In this document: positions 34,601-47,759 of the stretch, piece by piece
How positions within the stretch are numbered: position 1 is the stretch's first letter
Layout: every line of letters starts with the position of its first letter
Assembly (NCBI GenBank): GCA_010093605.1
Contig: MU004187.1
Coordinates: forward strand, 2,151,890 to 2,215,889
Length of the DNA stretch: 64,000 nt
Reading direction: 5' to 3'
DNA from: Lophium mytilinum
Lineage: Eukaryota > Ascomycota > Dothideomycetes > Mytilinidiales > Mytilinidiaceae
Position numbers and translations under genes: made by a program
The notes under the pieces: model-generated
What the model saw: only the letters and a program-made list of their open reading frames with translations
Told to the model about the DNA's origin: nothing
Databases searched by the model: none

Positions 34601-35791
34601 GGAATTTCTAAATTAAGAAACGCGTAGAGAATACTAGTTACTTACGTAACCTTCTAGAAGACTACGTATTTTGCCGCTCCGCGGGCTTTACGCTACTCCG
34701 TAAAAGTTTATCCACTTCTTACGCGAAATTTGCGCGCAGGCTGCGCAGATAATTCTTAATTATAGATAATCTAGTATTATAGGCAATTATTATAGTTAAT
34801 AACTACTTTATAGTCCTTGTAAATATAGCTATCTACCTCCTCTATCTAACCTTCTAAAACTGCCTAATCCGCCTAGGTTGCAGATAGATAGATAATAATG
34901 TAGATAGGGCCTTATATACTAAATGCGTAATTATTACGTATAGTAGGAAATTTAAAGTTGCACTAGTATATCTAGTTATCTCTTCTTACTACCTCCGCTA
35001 GGGCTTTATAGTCTATAGTAACTTCGCATGCATTATAGACTTTACGCGTTATATAGATAGTAATACCTGTATATATTTCTAAGAATTACGTAACTATTAC
35101 TAACCTTAATAATTTTAATATCCTAGTAGACTATTAGAGCTAGCAACGCGTGCGCTAGACGTTTAGGCTAGGGAATAGCACGCAATATATATATTGCGCG
35201 TTAGATAGTAGACTATATAGTAATTTAGGACGCATCTAATTACGGTATATATATTATAAAATAGAAAGATAACGCTAAGTATAAGATAGAGCCTACTTAT
35301 ACCCTATTTACTAATTCTATGCTACTATTTCTTGTCCCTAATACTTTTAAGCAACTTAATAACTAGCCGCAGGCTTTCTTCTCTAGAATCCTGTGCCTTA
35401 ACGCAGGCAGCTATAAACTTTTAATATTAGTCCTTATTAGATATAATTATAGTATTATTTTTATACTAGCTGCATTTATCTTTCTTTATATAGAACTGCT
35501 GCCTAAATTACATAAATAAGAGATTAAGAGGGCACTGCTTCTAGCAGTTCTTTATTTTAATACTCTTCTTAGCCTTTCTATAAATTAGAGCTAAGCGGTA
35601 TAAGTTATTATTAGTAAGGGGCTCTATATTATTAATCTTATTATTCTATAGTTAATATAATTAGTATATTATGCTTTAGCTCTCTACCTTATATAATTAC
35701 CTATACTATCTATAATATCTAATAAAGTGTCCCTAAGGGGGGGGCTAGATGGAATTAAATATAGTAAGGATAAGTACCTAGAGTTAAATAG
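34601..35791. other. E2 left terminal region
   Basis: Homologous to all of the E1 left segment. No family could be read in any frame, though the minus strand has short open patches. Near 34,714-34,748 is a GC-richer, probably subterminal, stretch with ATTTGCGCG and two GCGC-containing repeats. The same nonamer recurs near the right end at 61,131-61,139. This segment may hold transposase-binding sites. Confidence 0.4.
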
Positions 35792-36586
35792 TTATACTTT
35801 GCTCTTAATGCGCTTTATTAGCGCATGTATCTTCTTGCGTTAGTTAATAAAGTTCCGCTGCTAATCCCGCTCCTTTACTTCTATTCTCGCTACCCTTGCG
35901 GTAAAGGCCTGTTATTGTTCTAGTATTATGTCTTTAGTTAAATCTAATACGTTATAGCGGTTGGGGTTATTATATATATTCTTATTATTATCTTCTTTAT
36001 AGTTTATATACCGACCTACCCGTTTTATAATAAATTCTTGCTAGTAGGATAATAGTTAGTGCTTGCGGCGTAAGCTAAGTGCCCGCTATTAGGCGAGACA
36101 TTTATTATAATTTGCTACCCTAGCTTATAGTTAGCATGGTCTTGTATAAGGGGGGCGGTAGTTAATACTAGTAGCGGCGACCCCGTAAATTAGGTTTATA
36201 CGCTTCTAGCCTAAGGTATATTTACTAATAGCGTAGTAGAGGCAAGTATATATATATATAATAGTATCGCCTAAAAGGGGGTTAAAAAACTCTTTTAAGT
36301 GTCTTTATATCCCTAAGGCGTTTATAGACTATCCTGTAAAGAGTAGGTCTATAACTACTATCTAGATAGCCTTAGCTATAAAGATTACTAGTGGCCCCTA
36401 TAATCTATTAGAATGCTGTCTAACGCTAGGTTAGTAACTAACCTTAGCTTAGTCTTTATCTGCCCTAAAGAGATAGTTCTAATCCTTTATTAGCATTAAT
36501 GCGGTGCTAGTAATATCTAGAGTTATAGAACTAAGACTATAGCATTCTTATATAATATTATAAGCAACCTTTATTATAGTATTGCG
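35792..36586 (-). pseudogene. Unidentified element-E protein (C-terminal part)
   Basis: With RIP stops read as Gln or Trp, one minus-strand frame stays coherent for about 265 codons and ends at TAA 35792-35794. Recognisable stretches include SSITLDITSTALMLIKD, NYLFRADKDQAKVSYQPS, RLQGPLVIFIAKAIQIVVID and EFFNPLLGDTIIYIYTCLYY. The tail is a basic, Gln/Arg-rich helical region. The coherence shows that it was a protein, but I do not recognise the family. The frame includes the palindrome ATGCGCTttattAGCGCAT (35808-35826) where Gypsy inserted in copy E1. The N-terminal part further upstream was not resolved. Confidence 0.5.
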
Positions 36587-39500
36587 GAAATAACTAAAAG
36601 TATTATAAATCTAGGTTATATATTATAATTAGCTATTATATAAGGTTATAGAAGTAGGGAGAGGGTAATATACCTTCCGCGCGCAAAAAGGGTCTAGAGT
36701 AGTGGGGACATTAGCTTAAGCGTAGAATAGTTAGTCTTTATAGACGTCTGCCTATGTTTATATTAGTACTTACTAAAATATATCTAGCCTAATACTTTTA
36801 GTCTAGGCTATAAGGTTATTACTATATTCCCTAATTATATTAGTACCTAATACTATGCTTCTAAGTATCTAGTATCTTATTTATTCTTCTACTGCCGTAT
36901 ATTTTACCTCTATAGTTAGTGCTTTAGCATGCCTATCTACGCTATTCTATATCTAAATTATTTTACTGCGTTATTTTATGCTAAGGGAGCTAATGCGGTT
37001 ATAAACGGGTGTGCCTCTACCTGTGCCTAAGAAGCGGCTAGTAGGAGAGAAGAATAGTAGACTACTTAATGCAAAGATATTAGACCTAGTTATTTAGTTA
37101 ATAGCCCTGCGGGCTTCTATTCTAGCCGCTGTCTTATTTTAGACTATGGCGGTACTCTAATAGGTATTTATTAGCATATACTACTTAGTAGAGTAGCTAT
37201 AATATATATATAAGCTAATCTTACGCTTAAAGTCTATTTACACGCGGAAGTTAGTATTACTAGATTAGAAGATAGGCGTGTACCTGTTCTTATCCTCTAT
37301 ACCGCGTTTTCTCTTTCCGGCAAGAGATAAGGTGCGGCTGGACGGCCGAGATAATATAGTATTGCCGTCTTAGAATATTCTAGTAGTGCGTTCTCTTTTA
37401 CTTATTAAGTTCTATATATTTATTATTAGTTAGCAGGCGTTAGAGTTAAGGGAGCTAGGCGCGTTACTATGTTAATTAGTTTTAAGGCAGCGCGTTTTTA
37501 CTTTTTTACTATCTATAGTTATATGCGTTAGCTGTATATATATTAACGTGTACTATAGATAGGGTATATAGTATAGCATATTTAAGTTATATAGTAAGTC
37601 CCTATTTAGGGTAGAAAGAGATAGTTTTATATTACCTTTTACTATATTTAAGTAGGTAACGTTAAGCCTTACTAAATAATAGATAGGGGGCGTGTAGTAA
37701 AAGAATATTCTATTTTTTAAGGTAGAGTGCGAGAATAATAACTATAAAGGGAAGTAAAGTAGATTATAATTAAGTAGCGTGGAGAGAAGGGAATAAAGGG
37801 GGAGTAAGTCGCGCGTTTATTATAATAGAATATAATAGAGCTAGCTAGATGCGGTCTATACGCGTTAACTTAGCGTCTTTAGCTAGTTATATGCCTCTTC
37901 TCTATCCCCCCCTTAATAAAGCCCTATTATCCTATATAATTAAACACTTCTATCTACGCAATTACCTCTTTTATTATATTGCCTTAGACTAGAGCTTGCA
38001 CTTACGCACTTGCATTAACTTCTACTAATTGCCGCACGCGCGCTACTACCTTCCGCTGTTATTTCTAGATGGCATTTTCTACACTATTAGAATAGTAGTT
38101 AGTTAAGAGATTATAGACTTTGCATTCTATATTATTAGATAGATGGCTAGCTAAGTTAGAGGCCCTAATAGAGGTATTAATATCGCAACGCGCAGCTGTC
38201 CCCTTATCGCTAACTTTATCTCTAGTTAGGCGACCTACTTAGGCGTAAATAACCCGCTAGCTATCTCCTCTAGCTATAGTATATGTCCCTTTTTTATATT
38301 ATTAATAATAAACGCCTCTGCCTTTACTAACTAAATTGCGTAACCTTAAGCTATTACATTCTTCTCTCTCTCGGCCTAAAATACTCTCTTTACTACTATT
38401 TAGGCCTCCTTTCTATAATTCCGGCCCTCTATTAGTCGCCACGCTATAAGCAGTTATATACTATATTATAGGGTACTCCTCTATAGTAAAGAGGTCTCTA
38501 GATAGAAGAATAGAAGGGCAGTCTACTAGTAGTAAATTCCCCCCCCGTAGGATCTATATACCTGGTTAGAACGTTTAGCCGTGCGGCTATACTTCTAGTT
38601 CTAATAATAGCTATAGTTTAGATAACTCTATACTGCCTATGCGTAGGGATATTAAGCTATCTATATTCTAGTCTAGTAAAATAGTATAAGGTTATAATAA
38701 GGCCCCGCCTTAGAGTAGTATAGTCCTAGTCTAGTTCCCTTAGTAAGGCGGGCTGTAGAATAGTCTAATTATAAATTAGGTTAGCTAGATATATAGACTC
38801 TTGCGCTATTTAAGTTCTCTATCTTTTATAGTTCCGCACTCTTATCTCTTATATAACTCTTATATTCTTTTTAACTTTTTCTATAGCTTTAATCTCTTAC
38901 TTATTTATCTTATTGCGCAGGCGTTTATAACTAGTAGAGGCTAATATAGGTATAGGTAGAAGGATAGTATAGTGCTAGCTAGAGTAGATAGGTATAGAAG
39001 TGTTGTCTATCTATGTTAGCTATATTAATTAAAATTATTGCATGTATCTAATATACTATTTAGTTAAGGCTTAATAATTAGGGTAATATAGTCTAGTTCT
39101 CTTAATAAACTCTAATATACTATTACTATATACTAGTCTACCTTATTCTTAACTAGAAACTTAAGATTATCCGCAATATAGTAATATATAGTTTCGCGTT
39201 CTATATTAAGACTAAATATTATATTTAACCTAGTAACAAGTATACTAAATTTAGGGGCTGGCATTACTAGCATACTCTTTAGTAGCGTGGGTAGTGCAAG
39301 TTTATATACTAGTATAATGCGGGCGGCCTTACTACCTAGCCGCTTTACTAATATTAACTTTATTTCTATATACGCTAAACTACGGTAGCATTTAGGGTGC
39401 GGCGAAGTTCTATTTTATTTAGTAGGCGGAGTGTCTATAGAATTAGAATAATAAGACGCGTTAATATAATCTTATCTTTTCTTATTATAGTTGTATCGCT

Positions 39501-41279
39501 GTGCAAGTTTTAATATCTACTTATATTCTTCTTTAAGTAGAATATATAAAAGCATTTTAGGAAACTTCTTTATAATGTCTATTATTATAGATTATACTAT
39601 CCCCCTAATTATCTTTAAGTAGAGGGATCCGCCTAGCAGGTCTACTAACCTTATCTTAGTCTCTATCGCGGTATATAGCGTATTGTATTTATAGGCGCTA
39701 ATATTAAGGCCCTATATAAGCTTATTTCTAGAGTCCGGCTTAAGGTTATTAGGTATTAGGGACTAGCCTTATTTATCTAACAATATAATAGTTTAACAAT
39801 TCTTAGAATATAGAAGGGGTAGAAAAGGTAAAGTTAGAGTTAGTTTATATACGTATTTAGATAACAGAGTGCTAAGACTAGACTCTTATCGCGTCTGCGT
39901 AACTAAATCGGCTACTTTAGTAGTAACTATTTTATAGTAATTAATAGGATACCTATACTGCCTCTTCTCTTAAGAAGGAACTAAAGCCCCTTCGCATTAA
40001 TAGTAACCCAGTATTTATTAAGTTATTAGTGTAAGATCTAGATAGTTTAGTATTAGGCTGAAAATTCTATATTTTATACTGCTGCCTAATATATTTATGC
40101 ACTTAAGTATTAGAGATAATTATAAATAATGCTCTATTATTAACTATTACTATATAACGGCCCGGTTTATTTATCTAAATATATACTTAGGCGGTGCTCC
40201 CTTTTTTATAATTATTAATATTATTATAGGGCGCTATTATAATGCTTTAGGGCTTTAGCTAATTATATATAGTATAGGGATACTAATATTATAAGAGTAT
40301 AGGCCTACACGCCTATTTTAGGATACTCTTATTTAATTTATATAATAGCTAGGACTAGGGATATATACTTTCTCTAGCGACTTAGATGTATTAAGAAGCG
40401 TAATAAATATAATAGTGTTTTAGAGTATTTTCTAAATTAAGTAGAAAGGTTGCAAATAGATAGCGTCTAAATTAGCTATAGAGTAGCATGTGAATGTATT
40501 ATACTATCTTAAAACTAACCTAACTTATCTCTACGTCTAATTAGCTGTGGTGTTGGTAGTATATTAAAATATAGGTAGCTAGAAAGAGCTTAGTATTAGT
40601 AAGTGTATACTTTTCTACCCGTTTTCTTTTAGCTAGTATATATATACAGCACTAAATTATACTACTATAGGCCTATAGTATACTCTAATTTATAGGCTGC
40701 TCTATTTAAATCTCTTTATTAGGAATATAAGTAAGATTAGATGCATACTAGCTACTAATATCCTATAGTCTAGATTAGAAGGGTAGAATAGAGGGTTCTT
40801 GCAACCTTTCTATACCTTATAACGTGCGAGAATATTACTAATAATATATGCGGGCCTATAGAGCATTAGCGCCGCTGTATAGATATTTACCTATATAATG
40901 CTATAGTTTATATTACTAATACTTAGGCCTTAAATTACATTTAAGGCTTATACTGCTAATACCTAAGCCTTGCGGTAAGTATATAGTTAAGTAGATTATA
41001 TTAATATTAAAAACGGGCAGTCTATAGTAGACCTGCTATAGATATAGTATACTTATTAACGCGGTAATTGCAGGTGTATTATAGAAGTAGAAGTTAGAAT
41101 AGTTTATTTTATAATATCTACTATAGAACTATATGCACTATATAATTAGTGCATTTAGTAGTTACCTTAGTACTAATAGTTTCTTAGTTTTTCTTCTTTT
41201 TTAGTATACTTTATATAACCTTATATATAAACTTATTATTATTAACCGCACGGGACTAAGCTAGCGTATCTACCGGGTT
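36587..41279. other. E2 interior, unresolved
   Basis: No stop-tolerant frame could be followed with confidence over this 4.7 kb, although minus-strand patches (for example LGTGRGTPVYNRISSLSIK near 37,000) suggest that the upstream part of the 35.8-36.6 kb gene or a second minus-strand gene is present. The sequence is moderately RIP-mutated and shows no internal repeats that I could see. Confidence 0.35.
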
Positions 41280-44200
41280 GTTACCCCCTATATAGGCAAG
41301 AATAATGCTGCATATTCTATTAGACCTCTAGTTCTTCTACTATACTTTAGATATAATCTATATCTTAAGGCCGGATGCGGTCTATAGCTCTATAACTATT
41401 ACGCACGTATATTAAAAAGTAAAGTTAGAGCCTTCTACTCCTCTAGTCTTTCGGTTTGCGACTAGAATATTAACGGCCGCTAGATTGTCTTAATTACGCT
41501 TAAAGCTAGTATTAAATTACTTCTATTACTTAACTATTAGCAATAAATATAACTATGCAAGCTTTTTAGTTAGCATAGTCTTTATAATTATCTAGTATTA
41601 ATTATATTAGTTTATTAGATAATAATTGCCAATTATAGATAGAGATAGGTAGCAACTTATAATGCAGATAACTAAATTAACTATAGGCTTCTTGCTAACA
41701 ATTAGTATTTTCTTCTTCTTAGCTTAAATGTATTAAACTATGCTCCTAATCTTCTTTAGCTTCCCTAAATTAGCTAGTAGGTCGGTATACTATTTAGCGA
41801 GAGTACTTTCTAAGTCCGTGTAATCTATCTAGCCCGCATTTTTAATATCTTCTAGAGTAAAGGTTAGGTTACTTATTAAGCTAAGCTCTTTCTATTACAT
41901 CTTTAACTTAGCTAGCCTAGGAATTAATGCAAAAATCTAGGGCAGCCTTCTCTTACCTAAGCCTGTTAGAAAGGCGCCTAGGCTAAAGGAAGGCGGCGGC
42001 TTATTAATTGCTGCTCTATGCCTTAGCTATTCTTTATACTCTTCTTTAAGGTCTGCGTATCTCTCTCTAATAACTATATAGTACTCCTTAATAAAGGGTT
42101 TAAAGTAGTTAAGTATACTAACTATTACCTGCCGTATAATATAGAGCGGCATATTCCCTAAGGGAAGGCCGTCTAGGCTAAGGCTTATTAGCGTTCTACA
42201 GATGCTTATAGCTGTAATTATATCTAACACTCTCTAGAGATGCCTAGATAATTTAGAATTATTCTATAGTTGCCGCTCTTTCTTTATTTTTAAGGCAAGG
42301 TAGTAACCTCTAGCCCCTATAAGGTCTCCTTAATTAATACGCCGGAGGGTAGGGCCTTAATAAAGAATATTAAACTTATCCCCTTTATCTATATCCTCTT
42401 TCTCTAACTCCTTATCTAGAAGAGTATTATCCGGGTTGTCTTTAATATTAGCGTTTAAGTTAGTTAGGTCTACTATCTAAGTTAGCGTCTATAAACCTCT
42501 ATATAGCATAACTATTAAATATAATAGAGTTTTAGGGCCGCGGAGAAAAGAAGTCCCGCTATAGAATAAGCCTCCGGGGTAGCTATATAGATTAGCAGCC
42601 TTATTAAACCCTCTTAAGTCCTAGCCCCAATAAACCTAATTAAGCGCACGGTTAATATTTGCCTATTTGCGCGTAGTTAGATAGAATGCATGCTAATACT
42701 GCATAGACTTAATATAGCTAAAAGCTGTAATATATAGAGATATATTATTAAATTCTAGGTAAAACTTATTAAAAAAAACGGCCCTATATATATACGTGGG
42801 GGTTACTCTATTACTATATAATAGGTTATAGAATATTATAAAGGTCTCTAGTAAGTTTAAATTCTTATTATATTTTTTATTAAAGGTCTCCGCGCTTATA
42901 ATAATAAGGTAGGTTTTTACTTTTAGATTTAGCTTATACTATACCCGACTGTTTATTTCTTAGTGGATAGGCCTAAGGTTCTTCTAGTCTTTAGAAGTAA
43001 GGTTACCCTCTATAATGCTTCTATATACACGCTAGATATAAAGTCTTCCGCTAGGGACCTTAAAATTCTTATTCTTATATTTAATATCTAGCTAGTATTT
43101 CGCCTTCTTATAGGTCTAATTTAGTAGACTCTTCTTAGTAAGCTAAATAACGCAGCCTTTAACGCTGCTAGAATGTAGAGTATTAGTACTAGCCTCTCTA
43201 GTATAAGTAGTAAATGCTATTAATATTTATAGAGTTTTTCCTATTCTAGGGGGGTCTATAAGAATTAGCCTACGCGCCCTACTAGTAAGACCTTAGATAA
43301 TACTATATATCCCGGCCACCTAGTATAGGGCCGCACGCATCTTTAGGTTAGTAGTTATTTCTAGTAGCTTAAAGGTTGCGTTACTAGAAAAATTCCTATA
43401 TATTAGAGGTAAACTAAAAAACTATAGCACCTTCTTAAATGCTGCTATTAAGATATTCTTTATAGAGCTTAATATTAGGGCTATTATAGCAGTAATATTA
43501 ATAGTATCTACCTTCTCTATATTGGCTGTAATTATCTTATTTATATCTATAGAGGGTCTAGTTTTACTAAGACTATATATATTAAATTTAAGCGTAGCTA
43601 TAATATTAATACTACTAATTACTATATCCCCTGCAACTTAGGTATTACTAGGGATAGTCTAGCTGCTTTCTATAGCAACTATAAGCGTATAGAGTTGTTT
43701 TTAGGCGGTTAGGTACTAAGTAGTTCTAGGCCTAAGCGCTCTAAGCTGCTATATAACCTTATTATAGATAATACTAGGCTAAATAGAATTACGCATTAAC
43801 TTAGTATATAGCTAGATAATATTAAGCATCTATTAGAGTAATTGCGCTTTCTTCTCTACTTATAGCTTTTATACCTTCTTCTCTACTAGTAGTTTCTACT
43901 TTCTTTATTTCTCTTACTCCGCTATCTCTTCTAGCTATTTCTGCCTCTTTGCTTTCTCTTTAGTTACGGTCTTAGCTAGCTCTCTTTCCTTCTATTCTAT
44001 CTACTTTTTGGCCTTCTCCGCTATTACTATATCTACTAGCTCTCTCTCCTTTATCTCTTTCTTCTTTATCTCTTTCTCCTTTATTTCTTTCTTTTTTCTT
44101 TCTTTCTCTACTTTTACTATTTCTGCCAGCGCTTTCTCTACTAGCGCTTTCTCCGCCAGCTCTTTCTCCGCCAACTCTTTCTCCTTCTTCTCTTTCTCTT

Positions 44201-45560
44201 TCTTTTCTCTCTCTGCTTTTGCTGTTTCTACCAGCTCTTTCTTCTTTTTTTCTTTTTCTTCTTTTACTATATCTACTAGCTGTTTCTACTTCTTTCCTTT
44301 ATTCTATTCTGTGGTAGAATTAACTCTATCTATATTAGCTATATATATATATAGACTTATAGTTAAGTTAATAATTATTTTATCTAGAGTATTAGCGGCG
44401 GTAGGTTTAGGTAGACCCTTAGCCGCGGCAGCCTTAGGCTTGCTATAGCGGGGGCGTTTCTTAGCCGGGCGGATACTAGGGGGCGAGGACTTAAGAAAGT
44501 GCAGACCTAGCTATGCATTAGTTAGTAGTAATATTTAATAATTAATAATAATTAATATATATCTAGTCTTAAGTTTAGATATTATCTCTCTAATGTTAAG
44601 GCCCTTTACTATAAAACTAAGTACTATCTCTTTAGGTATACTCTTTATTTTCTCTAATAGTGTAGTTAGATAGAAGTTATTCTCTATTAACTTCTAGGTT
44701 CTATTAACTATAATAATGTGCTCTAGAGGGTTAAAGTCTATAAAAGTTCTATTAATAGCTTCTAGAAACTTTATAAAGCTATAGTCTTCTAGCTCTAGGC
44801 CTTTACTACTAGACCTTGCAAGATAGAGAGTAAAAAGGCGTCTAGTACTTTCCCGCTATAGCAGCTAGTATATTGTGGCGAGGACTGCGTGCAATAGCCG
44901 GGGCTTAAATAGAGTATTTCGGGCAGTAATATCTAGGGATTTTATTAGAGAGCTAAGGCCTGCTAATATAACTAACTTTATAGATAAGGCTAACTTAAAC
45001 CGCTTCCGCTTTTTATTACTTTTAATAATACTGCCCCGCATCTTATATTTCTTATAGACTTTATACTAGATTAATATCTAATACGCTTACTTCTACTTAG
45101 CTAATATAGAAGACTCCTTAAATATATAACTCTATATATCTATAAAAAGTATATATATTTTAGACTAAGTATCTAAGTAGGTATTATTCTTGCTATAGTT
45201 GTTTTAGCCTAGTTATAAGAGATATTTTACCTGTAGGTATACTTTAGAGTTCTCTATTAGTATAAATAAGTTAGCTTCTATCTAGCGCTATATCTTAGAA
45301 GCTAGACCTAAGCCGGCTATAATATTTATTTAACTTAAGTAGCCTTTAGAGTTCTTAGTAAAATTAAATGCCGCCTTACTCTGCAAAGATATATTGCGTA
45401 GTAGGTCTACTAGGAATATTATAGTCTTCCCCTAAGTAGGTCTAGAGCGTTAGCGGCTACTATAGGGAGGCCGGCGGCTGCGGCGGTTATCTAGCTTATC
45501 TAGCTCTAAATTACTATTGTAGTCTACTTAACTAGAGTCTATACTTAATAACTATTTATC
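41280..45560 (-). pseudogene. SNF2-family helicase/ATPase with charged coiled coil (element-E cargo)
   Basis: Stop-tolerant minus-strand reading gives, in order: an acidic/Arg-rich N-terminus (YNSNLELDKLDNRRSRRPP, about 45,500); a long Lys/Glu/Ala coiled coil (about 44,300-43,870, EREKKEKEKKEKELAEKA type); then an SNF2 ATPase. Motif I reads LILIDPPRIGKTLQILIAF (about 43,260; the Arg is explained by G-to-A from GIGKT). Motif II is degraded (VFFNKFYLEF). Motif III reads YSGTSFLRGPK (ancestrally SGTPFLRGP), and the helicase-C start reads KKKILIVSKKP (about 41,660). Motif V/VI-like sequence (EGSNFTFQYT, then IISKV) follows near 41,500-41,400. SNF2 ATPases translocate on DNA and remodel chromatin. 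On a transposon this may help transposition or target access (inference). Confidence 0.65.
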
Positions 45561-47759
45561 CGGGTTAAACTTCTTATTGTTTTAATTATTAGGGAGGCGT
45601 TATTAGTAACTAGTGCGTTAACCTAATTTTTTAGCTATATTAGGCGAATAAGATAAGAAGTTAGGGTGTAAGGAAGGTAGATAGAAGGGGGCAGGGTTAG
45701 TAGATAGAATAGCGTTGTGCGGTAATATAGGCGAGGGCGGGCGGGAGGCTAATAATATTAGATAAACGGTGATAGTAAGTAATAAGTAAGGTAGTTACTT
45801 ACCTATAAAGTTATAATAGTAGACGCTACTTATAGTATAATTAACCTTAGGATTGCGCGCGTTAAAAAATAAGGCGACTATAGTAGAAGATATATAAATC
45901 CGCGCGCGCTAGTAATAGAAGTAGCTACTCTTAGTTATACTTTTAAATAGGTATAACGTCTATTAAAGAAGTACTTATAGAGCGGTACTAGAAATACAGT
46001 AAGCGCAGGTAAGCCTAAGGCGTAGAGAAGGAAGTTGGCGTATAAGGGAGGAAGGAGAAGGAGGAGAGAAAGAGAGAAGAGAGAGATGGAGGAGGAGGAG
46101 GATGAGGGAGGAAAGATAGGTAAGAATAGTAGATAAGAATTAGAATTAAAAGGCTAGATGGAAGGTAAAGTTTAAAGTAGCGCATAATTAAGTGCGTAAT
46201 TAGTAAACAGGCTATATTATAATATAATAGAAGTAAAGAGTTATATAGCTTAAAAAACTCTACTATCTAATAATTAGTAATAATTAGCCTCTACCTTAAT
46301 ATTTATCTATACCTATTAGCTTTTAGTAACACTTAATAGATTAGTAATAACTTCTACCTAATATTGCCTTCTACTTGCCTAGGTTAGTTAATATAGAAAG
46401 AAAGGCTAATTTCTATATATAGGTGCCTCCCCCTATTATTTAAGTTAGCGTTGTAAGCTCTACTAGATTAGCGGCTAATAGGTTAAGGTCCTTAGAATAG
46501 AAAGAGAAGTTGGCCGCAGCTATCTAAGGAGGTACTGTGCTGCTTATTATTGCCTAAGCTGCTGCGCGCCTCTCTACCTCTAATAGTAGCTTATTATCTA
46601 CTAAAGTTACGCCCTATAAGCTAGCAGGTAGCAGCACTAATTTATATATCTTTTTACTATCTACCCTTCTTATAAGCGTTACTAATTTAGCTTATACCGC
46701 GGGATAGCTTACTTACCTACTTTCTCCTTTACTAAATAAGTACCCTTACTCTCTAGCCCCTCTACTAGCGCGCACACCGCCTCTATACAGAGAACGCCCA
46801 CTTTAACCTACCCGGGAAGACTAGCGTTACCTACCTACGTATTTATTATACTTCTTATCTACTTACTTGCCCCCGCTAGCGCTAGGCTAACTATAGTCCG
46901 CATTTAACTAGCCTATATATCTCTCTCTCTTATAGCCCTCCGCTACTCTAGGCGGCGCTTTCTAGAGGCTCTACTTAGTAGTTCCCGCTCTCTTTCTATC
47001 TCTTGCAGCTCGCGCTCTAATAACTAGGTTAGCGCGCTTCTTTTTACGGATTTAGCCTTTCTAGAAGTAGTAGAATTACGTAGTTATATCTTATAGGCTA
47101 CGCCTCTAGAATATATATAGGTTAGTAACGCTTAGATTTACCTATTATAGTATGCTATAAGGCTAACCCTTAAGTATAGCTTAAAATTAGTAGAGGCAGG
47201 TTAAAAGTAGATAAGAAAGATAATAGAGTAATACTTAGATATTTAGGGGACTAATTAACTGCTATATAGTATCTGTATTCTACTAGGTAATTTAGCTATT
47301 AAATGCGCGTTTAGATAAAAGCCTCTTAATATAACTAATATCTTACTAGATATAATAGTGCTTAGTTCTAATCTAATTATTAGCCCGATATTATACCGGC
47401 CTTAACCCTAACTCTCTAGAAGGTAGCTACTACTATAGTAACTTATGCCTTCTATAATAATAGCTAATATACTACCGGTGTATATTAGACTAAAGCTCTA
47501 AACTCTTCTAATAACCTACTCGCTATTAAATTACGGCCTCTTCTTTAACCCCAACTATTTTGTTTAGAATATAAGCGTATCTATCTATACTAATACTAAC
47601 TAACTATTTAAATATATTAGGCCTAACAGTAATATATAGTTTAAAATAGTAAAGGCTAATATACTTTAAATAGAGACTAAGTAGTAAGTCTAGCTTATGC
47701 GCGGTAGTATCTAGACTTAATAGACTAATCTATATATAGAGAGGTTACTACTAAGCCCT
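45561..47759. other. E2 interior between divergent genes, with a long purine tract
   Basis: Lies between the 5' end of the minus-strand SNF2 gene and the plus-strand gene starting near 47.8 kb, so it probably held a bidirectional promoter. The plus strand from about 46,025 to 46,115 is almost pure purine (ggaggaaggagaaggaggag and continuing), with GAGA and GGA repeats. The rest is AT-rich and shows no readable frame. Confidence 0.4.

Noticed and set aside
35808-35826. Palindrome ATGCGCTttattAGCGCAT as a Helitron-type 3' hairpin or element end
   Set aside because: Homology between E1 and E2 runs straight through it and it lies inside a coding frame; it is the Gypsy target, not a terminus.
42027-42230. 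Short minus-strand open frame of 67 codons as an independent gene
   Set aside because: It is an uninterrupted part of the longer SNF2 frame, bounded by RIP-made stops on both sides.
44008-44448. Open frame on the plus strand rich in Ser and Phe
   Set aside because: It is the antisense shadow of the Lys/Glu-rich coiled coil of the minus-strand SNF2 relic; the continuation on both sides is coherent only on the minus strand.
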